From assembly GCA_030512295.1 (NCBI GenBank), contig JAULSR010000002.1:8618001-8682000 (forward strand): 64,000 bases of DNA, given 5' to 3'. This document shows, in pieces, positions 35,252 to 46,155 of the stretch. The DNA is from Bombardia bombarda. Lineage: Eukaryota; Ascomycota; Sordariomycetes; Sordariales; Lasiosphaeriaceae. The notes beneath the pieces are model-generated. The model searched no databases and was not told the origin of the DNA. It worked only from the letters and a program-made list of their open reading frames with translations. Position 1 is the first letter of the stretch; each line of letters opens with the position of its first letter. Made by a program: the position numbers and the translations under genes.

Positions 35252-35732
35252 GACCGCCCGCATGTTTTCAGGTGACGCTCGTCTTGGTTAGGATGGGAAG
35301 CTTTGATGGATGTGTGTGTTATATTCATCGACTGTTCCTCGTTTCGATTTGTTTTGGAAGGGGACTGAACAGCGTTTGTTTGTATTTTTTTTTCTCTCCT
35401 GCATTCTATACTACTTTGTTGTTTTACAAAAACAAAACATGTACGAGTATAATGTTTGGTGATACAGCGGCAGGGTTGTATTGATACTCATTGGGAACAG
35501 GGAAAAAAAAAAGCAAATCATTGTTATTAAGGGGAGTTTTTTGGGCATTTTATCTAGATACCATTAACTTCTTATTGGAATGAATGTTTTTGCAGTCGGT
35601 TCCTTTGCTGATAATTGCTTGCTTGCTTTCCAGCAAGGCAAATCGCGGGGTTTATCCATGCTGTGTCTGTGCCATAATAGTCCGGCAATTGGTCATTATG
35701 CATATAGTACATGGGTAAGCTACACTGAGGTT
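35252..35732. other. convergent intergenic region
   Basis: 3' UTR space of the CCDC47-like (+) and ECM15-like (-) genes. A/T-rich runs follow the CCDC47-like stop. No gene is supported. Confidence 0.5.
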
Positions 35733-36603
35733 CTACTGAGCTGCGCCGTCTTCCGCCAGAAGTGCCTCGACTCTTTTTACTTTTTGCTCTGCTGTTTGCT
35801 TCTTGTCGGTGCTGGTGTGGTAGTAGAGATCCATAGGTCAGTTGAGAGCACATACACAGGTAACTAAGTAGGTAGTGAGACAGGAAGAAGTGCACGCACC
35901 GAGTGCCTACGCGCATCGACGACTGAACTCGCTGCACGCCGCCCTGGTGGACGAGTGCGTGCGCCTGGCCGATGACGGTCATGACCTCGTCCCAGCTGCC
36001 TTCTGGTGGTGGGTTGTTAGTGATATGCAGTGCAGCCAATTATTGCATTGATACAGGATAATGAAGGTGATCGAGTATGGAGACACGATAGTTTGATGAG
36101 GATTACAGCAGAAAGAGGTACTAACCAACGGTCGTTCCGGCCGAGTGCATCGTATATGTCAACCCGCTCGCCTTCAGCAGTTTCTGCACTTCGGCCACTT
36201 CTTTTGCCACTGAGACATTTCCGGTACCGACCTATATTGGTGACAAGATCCCGGCGGGGTGGCGTTGGGTCAGGATATATGTAACTGATGGATGGATTGA
36301 TGGATGGATGGGTAGGTGGAGGGTGTTTGGGTTATATGTGTTTGGCGAGGTCTTATACGGAAGCGGGAATTCTTGATAACGGGGAGAAAACCAGACAATT
36401 TGCTTGGTGACTAAAACGTAAAGTACAATAAGAGAACATACCGGAATGAGGCAGAAATCCGCATAGCAAGACGCCGGGGTCTTGATGGCTGAATAATTGG
36501 GGGCGCTCATGGTGAATCTCTTGCGGAGGAGCGGGGACGACGATGATGAGAGGAAAACTAGACGGCTTGGGGAGATGTGAGGAAAGAGCAATCTTTGCGA
36601 CAT
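35733..36603 (-). CDS. ECM15: ECM15/UPF0045-like thiamine-binding-fold protein
   Basis: Four reverse-strand exons: exon 1 ending at 36442, then 36231-36126, 36002-35900 and 35811-35733. From the inner ATG at 36510 the product is 118 residues and begins MSAPNYSAIKTPASCYADF. Conserved family features are CLIPVGTGNVSVAKEVAEV, TMHSAGTTVEGSWDEVM, and the end SSMRVGTRTDKKQTAEQKV. Yeast Ecm15 and bacterial YqgV/MTH1187 share this small ferredoxin-like fold; a thiamine-related ligand has been suggested, and the role is unclear. An in-frame ATG at 36603 adds 31 residues rich in Ser and Arg with no acidic residue, which looks like a mitochondrial presequence. Both ATGs have A at -3. I give the outer start as the boundary and regard the inner one as equally likely. 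Confidence 0.88.
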
Positions 36604-37584
36604 GATTGATCGCGGTGTAAGCAAATGCTAGATTTACCAAAGTTGGTCAAGGAATTTTTAGCGGTTTGGTTCGGGTATGCCTTGAAGCTCGAGGCGTTTT
36701 ATCTGGATGATGGGATGGTTGTGATGGCGATGATGGTGTGAGAGACGAATGGGGTCGTATGGAAAGCTCGAAAGAGATGGTAGTAGATCTTGGCAGCTAA
36801 GGAAGGTGAAATCGGCGTTGCTTCTATTAGTCACACAATGAACCGACCCTGCTCATTGTTTGTTAGTGTTAGTATTTGCTAGGTACAGCAGCAATTTACC
36901 AGTGAAATGTAACTGCAAATTTTACAACACTAACACAGCCAATCAACCCATTTCACCTTCAACGTCCAACAACATTCCTACGATAGTACGTGCCTGCCAT
37001 GTCGTTGTGATCACTTAGACAGCTAATGGGCTTTCCCTGTAATCAAAATGTCGAGTGCTTAAACAAAATAGATTCAAAAGCAAGAACAATGACGATATCT
37101 TTAGGAGCTACCCACCCTCGCCACCTTACCTAATCGGTAGGAATCGAACGACGCACAACTGATTACATGGATTGACGGTAGAATGTAGTTCTATATGACC
37201 AAAATTTGAACGATGGTCGACCAGTCTCATATTACAGAATCTTAACATACACCCCTCTCTCCCCGAATCATGGCTCTTTTTCCATCCCAAAATATAAAAG
37301 GACCAAGAACAGAAATATGAAAAACAAGCTGACTACTAAACACCGCAACCAAGACGTATCCCCCCAATCCTAAGCAGTAAACAACATGAAAAACATACCT
37401 GACCATACCCACCCGCTCTACCACCTACGCCGCCAACCTCCAAACACCAACCCCAAGTCTTCCCACCCCAAAAAACGCCATTCTCTTTTCTTTCCCCTTC
37501 CCCAACCTCAGCCCCTAAACACCACCCAAAAACAACACCACATCACACCACCAAACCGCTCCCCATCCCCCTCCCTATCAATCA
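36604..37584. other. intergenic region
   Basis: Lies upstream of the ECM15-like gene and downstream of the proline-rich reverse-strand gene. No frame is supported. The part after 37400 is very C-rich on the + strand, with CCA/CCC words like those in the neighbouring gene. A TTCGATTC-like word near 37142 (reverse strand) was checked as a tRNA T-arm and rejected. Confidence 0.5.
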
Positions 37585-38556
37585 CTACACCTTTGTCCCT
37601 CCCCCATAGGCACAACCCACCAGCCAGCCCGCACCACACCCCCTCCAACTCCAACAACCTCCACTGATCATGATCCACCCACTGTCCCCGTCCCCTCCCA
37701 ATCCATATCCCTTCACCACTTCTTCTTCCCCTTCAACCTCCTCTCTAATCTCCTCTCTTGGATTCACCTCCTCCCTTGTCTCCGTCACCGTCTCACTACC
37801 ACCACCACCACCACCACCACCACCCAACAAGCCCCTCGCGTCCAAGCTCAAACTGCCCGGCCTCGACGCCCGCGGGCTGATATTGCTATAGATGGTTAGC
37901 CCGCCCGCGCTCGACTTGCGCCGCCGGCCAAACTGGATCGTGAACGAGCTCAGTATCTCCTGGTTCCGCAGGATGGTCTCGGCGAAGATCCGCTCTTGAA
38001 AGCTGGCAGGCTGGCCGCCACCTACTTCATCTCCTCTTTCTGGGAACTGGGAAAACGGCTGTGGCGGCGGCGGCGGCGGGAGTTTTATCGTTAGCAACCG
38101 CCGCGGCGGCGGGAGGGTTATCGTTGGCGACGGCGGTGGCGGTAGTGTTATTGTTGGCGACGGCGGTGGCGGTAGGTTTATCTTGGGCGGCGACGACGAC
38201 GACGGCCGCGGGGATGGGGATGGGGATCGGGACGGAGGGGATTTGGATGAAGACGGCTGGGGCTTGGTGGGTGTGTTCTTGCCGTTCTTTTTGTTATTGT
38301 TGATGTTGAATGACCGCCAGGTCAGCATTTTGCCGAGCAGTCGGTTCGGAGCTTTCGTCAAGATGTGATGATAGTCGTTGCCGCTTTGTAGCTGTTGTTG
38401 CTGTTTTGTTGTTGCGGTGGTGGTAGTAGATATTCTCGTCGCTGATGCCGTTAGCGCGGTAGTCTCGCTGACCTGACCGGAGGATAAGGCATCGGTAGAG
38501 GAGCCGGATTTGTAGCGTGAGGTTATACGACGCCAGCGATCTCGTATCCTCCCCAT
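37585..38556 (-). CDS. proline-rich hypothetical protein
   Basis: A single open frame of 323 codons from ATG 38556. I do not recognise a family. The N-terminus is basic (MGRIRDRWRRITSRYKSGS), followed by Thr/Gln-rich sequence. Residues about 100-175 are Pro/Ser-rich with a tandem repeat of the unit LPPPPSPTIT. Next comes a more complex stretch that looks conserved (SFQERIFAETILRNQEILSS, then SSAGGLTIYSNISPRASRPG), then a Gly run and an acidic region. The final ~40 residues (Gly/Trp/Cys-rich) look less protein-like, so a terminal intron or a different end is possible. Simple-sequence composition means part of the length may be fortuitous, but the basic start and complex middle argue for a real gene. 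Confidence 0.5.
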   Translation of the reverse strand: MGRIRDRWRRITSRYKSGSSTDALSSGQVSETTALTASATRISTTTTATTKQQQQLQSGNDYHHILTKAPNRLLGKMLTWRSFNINNNKKNGKNTPTKPQPSSSKSPPSRSPSPSPRPSSSSPPKINLPPPPSPTITLPPPPSPTITLPPPRRLLTIKLPPPPPPQPFSQFPERGDEVGGGQPASFQERIFAETILRNQEILSSFTIQFGRRRKSSAGGLTIYSNISPRASRPGSLSLDARGLLGGGGGGGGGSETVTETREEVNPREEIREEVEGEEEVVKGYGLGGDGDSGWIMISGGCWSWRGCGAGWLVGCAYGGGTKV

Positions 38557-38721
38557 GCTGTCTCTCTCTCTTTTTTTCTCCTCTTCTTTTGCCCCCGGAT
38601 CTGAAGGTATGATTCGAACTATATCACAGTAGATAACCGTTTAATCGTGGCCGTTCGTAAATAAAATATTAGGCAAATAACGGCTGGTAGTTGTTTGAAA
38701 GAGGGGAAAGATCCAAAGACC

Positions 38722-38794
38722 GTGGTGGTGGAGGTGGTGGTGGAGGTGGTGGTGGAGGTGGTGGTGGTGGTGGTGGTGGTGGTGGTGGTGGTGG
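38722..38794. repeat. (GGT)n tract with GGA interruptions
   Basis: About 73 bases of GGT units. The first half has a regular GGT-GGT-GGT-GGA 12-bp period, the second half is pure GGT. It lies 166-238 bases upstream of the proline-rich gene's start. Confidence 0.95.
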
Positions 38795-39618
38795 GCCAGG
38801 AAGGTTACAAAAGGCGTTGCTGCTAGGCTAGCATAGCATCACTATACACACTCCTCCCTAACTATCCTCGGTCTATTGACTGCTCTCTGTTCTCTGTCTA
38901 CTATCACGCAGTTAGGATTCAGAGCTGATCTAGCTCTGCCTTTAGAACAGCTCTAGAACCGGGATATTGCATGAGTCGTGGCCGATCCAGGCACGAACTC
39001 GTTAACTGTCCAACCTAGTGACAGCTGATGCATGAACCGGAGGATACCAAGAGGGTTTGTGTGTTGCCGAAGTACAAAGTACCTCGACAGTATGACCTAA
39101 CCATGCAAGATCCGCCCGAGGTTTACCGAAGTCATCGGTTTTCGGCCCAAGTAAAGGCGGATATGCCGTTGAGTGTACGTCATTTCTCTCCGCAAGCCCA
39201 TGTGCGGGCCGCCCCCGACGACATGGATTTGGAAGGTGAGCAGTCTAGTCCAGGTCCAGGTCCCATACGAGCACAAGGTGTATCAGACCGGGACAGCACC
39301 AGGGGCGTAGCCTGCACCACCTCGCTCCCAGGAACAACACACATCAGCTTGTCCCAGTGTTATATCTTGTAGAACCCAAGACACAGCCCTAAGGCCACGT
39401 TGGACATCGTTAAGCTTCGACCGGCTGTACTGAGATAATACCAATGCCATTTCATATTTCCTATTTTGAATTTGCCCCATCCTATATGTGCTGCTGATAT
39501 CTCCAATTAAAAATAAAGTTTGCCGTGGCGCCGTGGCAGTCAGACGGATGCACGAGACTATCAAAGCTCTACGATCTGAGCAAAAGCTTTGCTGCCGCTT
39601 TTCCATCATCAGGATCGC

Positions 39619-39660
39619 GAGACCGTAAAACGCCACCTAGAGACCGTAAAACGCCACCTA
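39619..39660. repeat. perfect 21-bp tandem duplication
   Basis: Two identical adjacent 21-bp copies (39619-39639, 39640-39660), 28 bases past the stop of the membrane protein gene and so probably in its 3' UTR. Confidence 0.95.
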
Positions 39661-39688
39661 CGCTCGCTACAAGCCCGCCTGTCATTAA

Positions 39689-41562
39689 TCATCGCGAGAT
39701 ACACTCGGCCCCATACACGGCCGAGCACCCGGTTCCCAGTCCTCCCAAAGCCGTCAAACCCCAGGCAAGCGATGCAGACTCCCAATCGAAATCATCGTCG
39801 GGGACAATGTCACCTTCCACCAACTCTGCCTCCTCTTCAGGGCTGGGCTCGTACGTAGCATCACCCGGGACCTCCTCCAGATCCGGCTCTGGATCTGGAG
39901 TCGGCTCCTGCTTGATCTTGCGAGGCCGACCTCGTCGTATGGGGGTCGCCTCATCACTAGGGCCATTAGAGCTGCTGATGCTGGCGACACTGGATTTGGC
40001 TGGCCTGCCGCGACGTCGTAGCGTCATAGAGGGCTCCGCCGCAAGTCTGGCGATTTCTTCAGCCTCATTCTGTTCGATCTGCTCTTGTGTTTTCATCAGC
40101 TCTTCCACCTCCGGGCCTTTAAAATATGGCGCCGCTAAACGCAGCACGTCTTTGACGTCAATCGCACGAACAGCTGCCCACAGCCCGAGACTGAAAGCGC
40201 ACAGAAGGGCGTCTTTGCCAACGATGGCAACAGCAGGATGGTCCGTCATCGATCCCAGCACAGCTTCAATCGCTGTCGTGCTTCGTTCCCAGGGTGTCCG
40301 CTTCTTGGTATCAAACGGTATTTTGAGGCTATGCCGGTGCTTGTAAGACTCGGGAAGGTTGTACGAGATACTGCCAGCCGTCGCCTCCAGATGCATGAGG
40401 CCGCTTACAACCGACATGAAGTGGAAAACCCTTGTGAGACTCTTGTACCCACCGCGACAGTGGAGGCGAGTTTCGCCCCAGGATTCCGGCACAACAGTGT
40501 GCAGTGCCAGCGGTGCGAACGATAGCATCTTAACGGCTGTAGCCACGACCGGGAATATTCCGGTTCCAGCAGCACACGGAAGGCAGAAGATCGCCCCGTA
40601 GTGGAATACTAAGTATGTATAAAGCAGTCCAGGCGTGGGACCCCAGTTGGGGGCTTCGGCGGGAATGCCCGTTCTAGAAGCCTTCCAAATCTGTTTTATC
40701 ATTAGTAACTGAGCTTGGGGTCATGAATGGGACCATGGCTAAAACCTACCTTGACGTCTTCACAGCAATTGGCGACGGGGTCAAAAGCATTGCCACGTAA
40801 AACAGGTTCTGTGCAAACGACAGGCCGACAAGGTGCGCCAGAAGAGAATATGCCCATAGGAAGGGGATATTTCGCCGGCGTCCTTCGACCGCGAGCAACA
40901 TATTCCAGGAAACCATCGCAAGGTTGAGCTGCTGCCCCCACCAAAGTCTACGAGCCTTCTCGGCCACGATCTCGAAGGCATCGTAATAGATTGGCGTATC
41001 ACTCAGCCAACTAGCGATGTGTAGGCTGGTTGCATTCCTGCCATCTGCACTCGGAGTAGACCCTCCAAAAAGACTGGCGATTATTTAGCAAGAAAGCGAC
41101 CACAAATTAGAATAAATTGGAGGACAACTCACGAATTCGGAACCTCAATGCCCCTCTCAGAAGCCCATGCCGTGTAAGAAATAGTCAGATAGCTAAGGCT
41201 AGAACTCACGGCTAGTGCAAAGCCCAATGCCGCCAGGCTCGCGAAAGCCGTCGTGAGTTTCTGGCGTTGTGAAACACGCAAACGCGTCTCTTGAGCGGGC
41301 CCCAGCGCCGTGTGTGAACGATAGAGTCCCATCCCGATCTTGTATGAGAGGTAGGCCACTGTGCCAATGTGCGATGCCACAAGGGCCAGAGGCGCATACC
41401 TAGGTAGAAACATAGCTGCGTTAGCTTGCTTCACGCGGCCAGCTTTCAAGACTGGCTCATATTGAGGATACGTCATGCAGGAGCGCGTCGTATAAGTAAC
41501 GTAGTAGAATCATGTAAGTCGGGTACATACCTTGGTTGCGACTCAATAGCCACGGGCGCCAT
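39689..41562 (-). CDS. multi-pass membrane protein with two C-terminal AT-hook-like motifs
   Basis: Reverse-strand exons 41562-41531, 41399-41133, 41073 to about 40750, and 40690-39689 give about 540 residues. I do not recognise the family. Exon 1 encodes MAPVAIESQPR. Hydrophobic spans follow in exon 2 (APLALVASHIGTVAYLSY; FASLAALGFALAVSSSLSYL), exon 3 (IPFLWAYSLLAHLVGLSFA) and exon 4 (LLYTYLVFHYGAIFCLPCAA; VVATAVKMLSFAPLALHTVV; a weaker one near DALLCAFSLGLWAAV). The acidic C-terminal tail contains RRRGRPAK and RRGRPRK, each a good AT-hook core, and ends after a further hydrophobic stretch. The exon 3/4 join is uncertain. The good donor AAG|GTAGGT is one base out of phase with exon 4; the in-phase donor GCT|GTGAAG is poor. 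One extra base near 40777-40786 would reconcile the good donor. Confidence 0.75.
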
Positions 41563-42138
41563 CTTACTTGATGTTGTGAGGCAAGCTCAGTTGGTGAAAA
41601 AGGAGAGAAGTCCAAAATGGTGAAGGTCTTATTGGTATTTTATCTAGAGAATTGAAGCTCAGAATGATGTACTATACGGGTTTTGGGAGGGAAGTCACGT
41701 CCCGAGAAACCCAAGGAAAGGCACACCGCATTTCGCGGGTGACCAGCCCGAACAATGACGACACTGCTCCCGAGCTTGCGATCATTGATAGGGCTGGCAA
41801 ACAGCTTTGCCACTTCTTATCTTATCGAAGTCCGGCAGGGTAATCCCTGTACTAATGACCCCCGCCTTTCAGGCTACAGCTCATCTCTTCAGGGGTTGCA
41901 GTGGAAGAATTCCGACTCACCAGGGAGGACCGCTAACCAAAGAAGCACCCTGCTGAACGTGGGTAATCCCAGCGTGCTTCGGTTCTTAGCCATGGCTGTC
42001 AGATGGGGGCGCTTTCACCACCAACGGCCTCGATCCGATCCGACGTTGAATCTCCCACCTCCCCAACGCTGATCCTCCCCTAGACTATACCCCCCACACG
42101 CCAATCGCACTTCTCGCTGCTATTGCGCCTGGGAAAAG
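41563..42138. promoter_or_regulatory. divergent promoter, membrane protein / ARL3
   Basis: 576 bases between divergent starts. No coding content is supported and no motif can be named with confidence. Confidence 0.55.
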
Positions 42139-42856
42139 ATGTACCATCTTGCCAAAGGTCTCTACCGGCTAGCCACGAGTAAAGAAGGTAAACCTATCTC
42201 ATCCCAAACATCCCCATCTCTCCCGTCTCAGTTGGCTGATTACGTGACCTCCTCCGACCCCCGGCGCAGAATACTCCGTCATCCTCCTCGGCCTCGACAA
42301 TGCCGGCAAGACCACCTTCCACGAGCAAGTCAAGGCGCTCTTCCTGCCCGGCACCGAGCCGCGCCTAAAAACCGTGCCCACCGTCGGCCAAAACGTGTCG
42401 ACCATCACCCTGCCCGACATGTACCTCAAGCTCTGGGACGTGGGCGGGCAGCTGACGCTGCGCAAGCTGTGGCAGAGCTACTACGCCAGCTGCCACGCCA
42501 TCGTCTTCATCATCGACAGCACCGACATCGGCGACGGCAACCTCGAGCACGATAACACCGGCCGCCTCGACGAGTGCCGCCTCGTGCTCGAGGACGTGCT
42601 GCAGAACTCCGAGACCGAGGGCGTCCCCCTGCTGATCCTGGCCAACAAGCAGGACAGGGAGGACTGCGTCGAGGTGGTCAGGATAAAGGAGGGGCTCGTC
42701 AAGAAGGTCTTTGAGGGCGAGAAGGCCAGTAGCATTCGCGACTCGCGCGTGCTGCCCGTGTCGGCGCTGACCGGCACGGGCGTCGCGGAGGCGGTGGACT
42801 GGCTAAGGTCGAGGATGAAGTGGAATAAGGAGTCGCGGCCGCCGGTGATGAGGTAA
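42139..42856 (+). CDS. ARL3: ARL3/ARFRP1-type small GTPase
   Basis: Exons 42139-42187 and 42270-42856 encode 211 residues. G-motifs are intact: GLDNAGKT (residues 24-31), WDVGGQ (72-77) and NKQD (142-145), with SALTG near the C-terminus. The start MYHLAKGLY lacks the Gly2 needed for myristoylation and matches yeast Arl3 and animal ARFRP1, which are N-acetylated and recruited to the trans-Golgi by Sys1. They then recruit Arl1 and its golgins. An insertion after DSTDIGDGNLEHDN lengthens the protein slightly. The 5' codons are mostly C-ending, while the last ~20 codons shift to G-ending. Confidence 0.94.
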
Positions 42857-43793
42857 TATTGGACAGGGGGTCCTTTCTTGCGGCCTGACCGGCGGTGGAA
42901 GAGCCGAGAGGGCCGTTGGGGTGCCTGGACGCGACGACCGATTCGATCAGGGTTCCACAGCAGGTGCCTTCTTCCTCGAGGCCCGCGGAATATCGAGGAA
43001 ATACTCGGTTTACAAATTGGATGATTATACTCATCTCGATACGGCGAGATCAGGGGGTTTGCGCGGGCGCGTACCGAGCAAGGAGAAGCACCTACCGTCT
43101 ATCGCATCATAGAAGAGCATAACGACAAATGCCATGAGCAACAGCTTGCGCACTACCACTAGTCAGGACCACTCGATCGAAACCAGCTACAAGCCGAATG
43201 CCTTGGAAGATCTCTCTACAGCGCCGCAACTTTCAACATGTTATAGCGCCTGTACAAATCTACAAGATACCCGGATATCACTGTTTTTAGGGAACATTTC
43301 AGACTTGCGCTTACACAGACCCTTCACACGGCACGTTGGCGTATAGCATCTCTCTTGGAAGGCTCTATAGGCGTCATGTTTCTTTTATTGGTGGGTGGCC
43401 TATGAAAATGGCTTAGACTTTGGTCTTGTCGATAGACGGCAGGGAACACTGAACGGAAGACGCCAGGGTCCCAACACCCAATGGTCTTACCTTTTTTCCG
43501 TCAACCCTCGATATGCTGCCCATAGGGCCAAGCCCAACCGCCGGACAAACGCTGGTTCGTAAGATATGCGGCTGTGTCATCTCCGGTAGCAATACATCTT
43601 GCGTCTTGAGTTATCTTTGGCTCAGACATAGGGCCGTTCCTCTCCGCCTTCAGTGAAAAGCAGCAGAAGAACCAGATGCCAAGATCCAAACCATTCTTAT
43701 ATAGATAGTTTTGTGAGTTGGCTTCACCAGCAATGGGTATCTTTTTTTGAATACGATCCAGAAACCACATCATATCCTTCCCAGATGCAATTC
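42857..43793. other. convergent intergenic region
   Basis: 3' sides of ARL3 (+) and RRP45 (-). Short frames on both strands have no recognisable content. No gene is supported. Confidence 0.5.
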
Positions 43794-44741
43794 CTATCTA
43801 TCATTCTCAGCCGTGAGTTCGGCCGACCTGCCACCTGCGTCCCTCCGTTTTATGTCCTCGGCCAGCTTCTTGTCCAGATACGCCGAAAACTCCTTGACCT
43901 TTGTAAGAGCAATAGCAGTGCACTGCAGCAGAATGACAGCCTCGACAGGGGTCCCTCCGAGCTTCGCAATCTGGCAGATCTCGCCGTGGCGGTTCAGACT
44001 GATCGTGCAGCTGCCGACTCTGACCTGCTCCTCGGCGCGCGTCGCGTCAAGCAGCGCCATCTCGCCCTCCTCGCCGAAGTAGCTCCACGTGACGCAGAAG
44101 GGGGAGTGCAGCCAGCCGAGAGGAACTGGCTCCCGCTCGGCCGGGGTGTAAACAGTAAGGATGCCGCCCTCGATGCTCGTGTCGGGTTTCCTGAAGTGTC
44201 GCAGCGCGGCGACAACGGCGAAGCACGAGGCGTCGATGACGTTGCCGTCATGCGACAGCACGTGCACGTCGACGCGGACCGACCAGCACTTTTGTCCGGC
44301 TACCAGGCATAGGGATTCGGTATCCAGGGCGCCCGACCGGCGCACCGTCTTCTCTAGTAGTCGTGAGAGGAGGACTTCTGTCTCGGTGGGTCTGTTGACT
44401 TCGAAGGAGGGCGAGGCCATGGGGCTGAGCTCGGTTGCGATTTGGAAGACGCCATCTAGGGGCCGGTCTGCGTAGGGGACGGTCACCTCTGCGGAAGCTT
44501 TGGCGAGCACCCTGGGGTGTGGTGACAACGGTCAGAAGAATAGCACGGATTAGGGAGGGGGGGGGGGGAACACGTACCTTGTCTTGCCTAGCGACACCTT
44601 TGCGACTCCATACTCGTCTCCGAAAGTGACCTCGAGGGGGCGGTATCTGTCGGCCTCGCGGCTATCGAGACGTAGGTTTTCTTGTAGCGCCTGCAGGACA
44701 AACTGCCTCTCGTTGAGGGAGGGTTCTGCTTCGCGCGGCAT
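43794..44741 (-). CDS. RRP45: exosome core subunit RRP45 (EXOSC9-like)
   Basis: Reverse-strand exons 44741-44578 and 44511-43794 encode 293 residues. The N-terminus (MPREAEPSLNERQFVLQAL) and the RNase PH-fold blocks (RLDSREADRYRPLEVTFG; GVAKVSLGKTRVLAKASAEV; VDVHVLSHDGNVIDASCFA) match Rrp45. In eukaryotes this ring subunit of the nine-protein exosome core has lost phosphorolytic activity and serves structure and RNA threading, with the RNA degraded by Rrp44/Rrp6. It acts in nucleus and cytoplasm. Intron 1 has a run of twelve C on the coding strand right after the donor region. It is divergent from CWC15. Confidence 0.93.
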
Positions 44742-45139
44742 CTTGTAAAATTATGGTGTTGCCGAGTCTCGCGGGGTGGTGACACTGAGATGCTGCCGTT
44801 GAATTGTTGGTGGAGGGGTCTTTCTGCCGCTTACATCCGCCAAATTTTGGCGCGTTCCAGCGCTCGACCGCTGCACCGTGTAGGCGGTGAGGAAGATACA
44901 TAGGTACATTTAGCCCTGCCAAGGCCTTAATGAATGCGCCTGCCGCTACCTATGGATGGAACCTTGCGTAACCGCGACCCGCGCCAGTATTCAGAGGTAC
45001 AGACAACCGCCAATTAGGTAACCACCGTTCTGCCAAAACGTCAATCACAACGACTCTCTCATTCATCTGCCTACCGAACCTCTCCAGAATCTCGACATCT
45101 CGCCTCCTATTATCCTGAATCTTTCCGCAAGTCGCAACT
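44742..45139. promoter_or_regulatory. bidirectional promoter, RRP45 / CWC15
   Basis: Only 398 bases separate the start codons of two RNA-processing genes. No specific motif can be named. Confidence 0.6.
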
Positions 45140-46155
45140 ATGACTACCGCGCATAGACCTACATTTGACCCAGTGAGTACTTGCGCCCGTCGCAAACCGT
45201 AACCCATCTCCCAGCTAACCAGCGACTTCCAGGCTCGCGGCAAAGAAGCCCTCCGAGGACCAGGCTACCACCAGCGCCTGCTTCCCGCCTACACACAGCT
45301 CAAGTTTCGGTATATCTCTCCCCTCCCAGGCCTGAAGCCTAGCTTGCGATAGCCCACTACGGTACAATCACCAATATAAATGCTGATGCCAATCACAGGC
45401 AACCTGGCCAAGGTGGGGATGTCGACCGCGATGTCCGCGACCTGCACGCCGAGCTCCTCGCTGCCGAGGCTGCCCATTTCGCCAAGATCAAGGGCGGCCC
45501 TACCCCTGCGGCCGACGACGACGTGGCTGACTCGACGGCGGTTGGGGCTGCGGCAAAGCGTCCGTTGGAGCTGACCTCGCATGCCGATGGCGACGGAGAG
45601 GACCCAGAGGCCAAGCGGCGGCGCATACTTGAAGAGACAAGGGACATAGACGCTGATGATTCGGATGAGGAGGAAGACGACGATGATGACAGCGATGACG
45701 ACAGCGATGATGATGATGAGGCCGAGCTGCAGAGGGAGCTGGAGAGAGTACGGCGCGAACGGGCCGTGAAACGCGAGAAGGAGGTAAGGAACACCCGAAG
45801 TTACAATGGGGCTGTCTCTGTGTATGGGATGTCTACGATGCTGACTACTGGGTTTCCCCCCTTTTCAGGAACAAGAACGTGCCGCAGCCGAGCAAGAGGC
45901 CCGTGAACGGGATATCGCTCTTGGCAATCCACTTCTGAACAAGCCCGACTTCAATATCAAGCGGAGATGGGACGATGACGTCGTGTTCAAGAATCAAGCT
46001 CGTGGAACGGACGAAAAGGGCAAGAGAAAAGAGTTCATCAACGTGAGTTTTCGCGCCACATATTCCCTCGGACAAGCCACGAAACCTAATGAGACGTTCA
46101 GGACCTGCTTCGTTCGGATTTCCACAAAAGGTTTATGGGCAAGTATGTCCGTTGA
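45140..46155 (+). CDS. CWC15: spliceosome component CWC15/Cwf15
   Basis: Five exons, 45140-45172, 45233-45309, 45399-45783, 45869-46042 and 46102-46155, encode 240 residues with every phase matching. The N-terminus MTTAHRPTFDPARGKEALRG and the following QLKFRQPGQGGD are hallmarks of Cwf15. The middle is a very acidic Asp/Glu/Ser tract. The C-terminus (NPDFNIKRRWDDDVVFKNQ-type sequence, then DLLRSDFHKRFMGKYVR) is conserved. Cwc15 belongs to the NTC/Prp19-associated core of the activated spliceosome and binds near the catalytic RNA. The first exon is only 33 nt and the last 54 nt; both are supported by family conservation. Confidence 0.95.

Larger units (their letters stand above)
38557..39688. 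other. intergenic region with a (GGT)n tract
   Basis: Lies between two reverse-strand genes. It contains the GGT/GGA repeat at 38722-38794 and a perfect 21-bp tandem duplication at 39619-39660. A forward frame at 39028-39372 has no recognisable content. No gene is supported. Confidence 0.5.

Noticed and set aside
37100..37190. Possible reverse-strand tRNA (GTTCGATTCC-like T-loop)
   Set aside because: The T-stem does not pair and no anticodon or acceptor stems could be built.
38600..38640. Possible reverse-strand tRNA T-arm (GTTCGAATC)
   Set aside because: Flanking bases do not form the five-pair stem and no other tRNA arms are visible.
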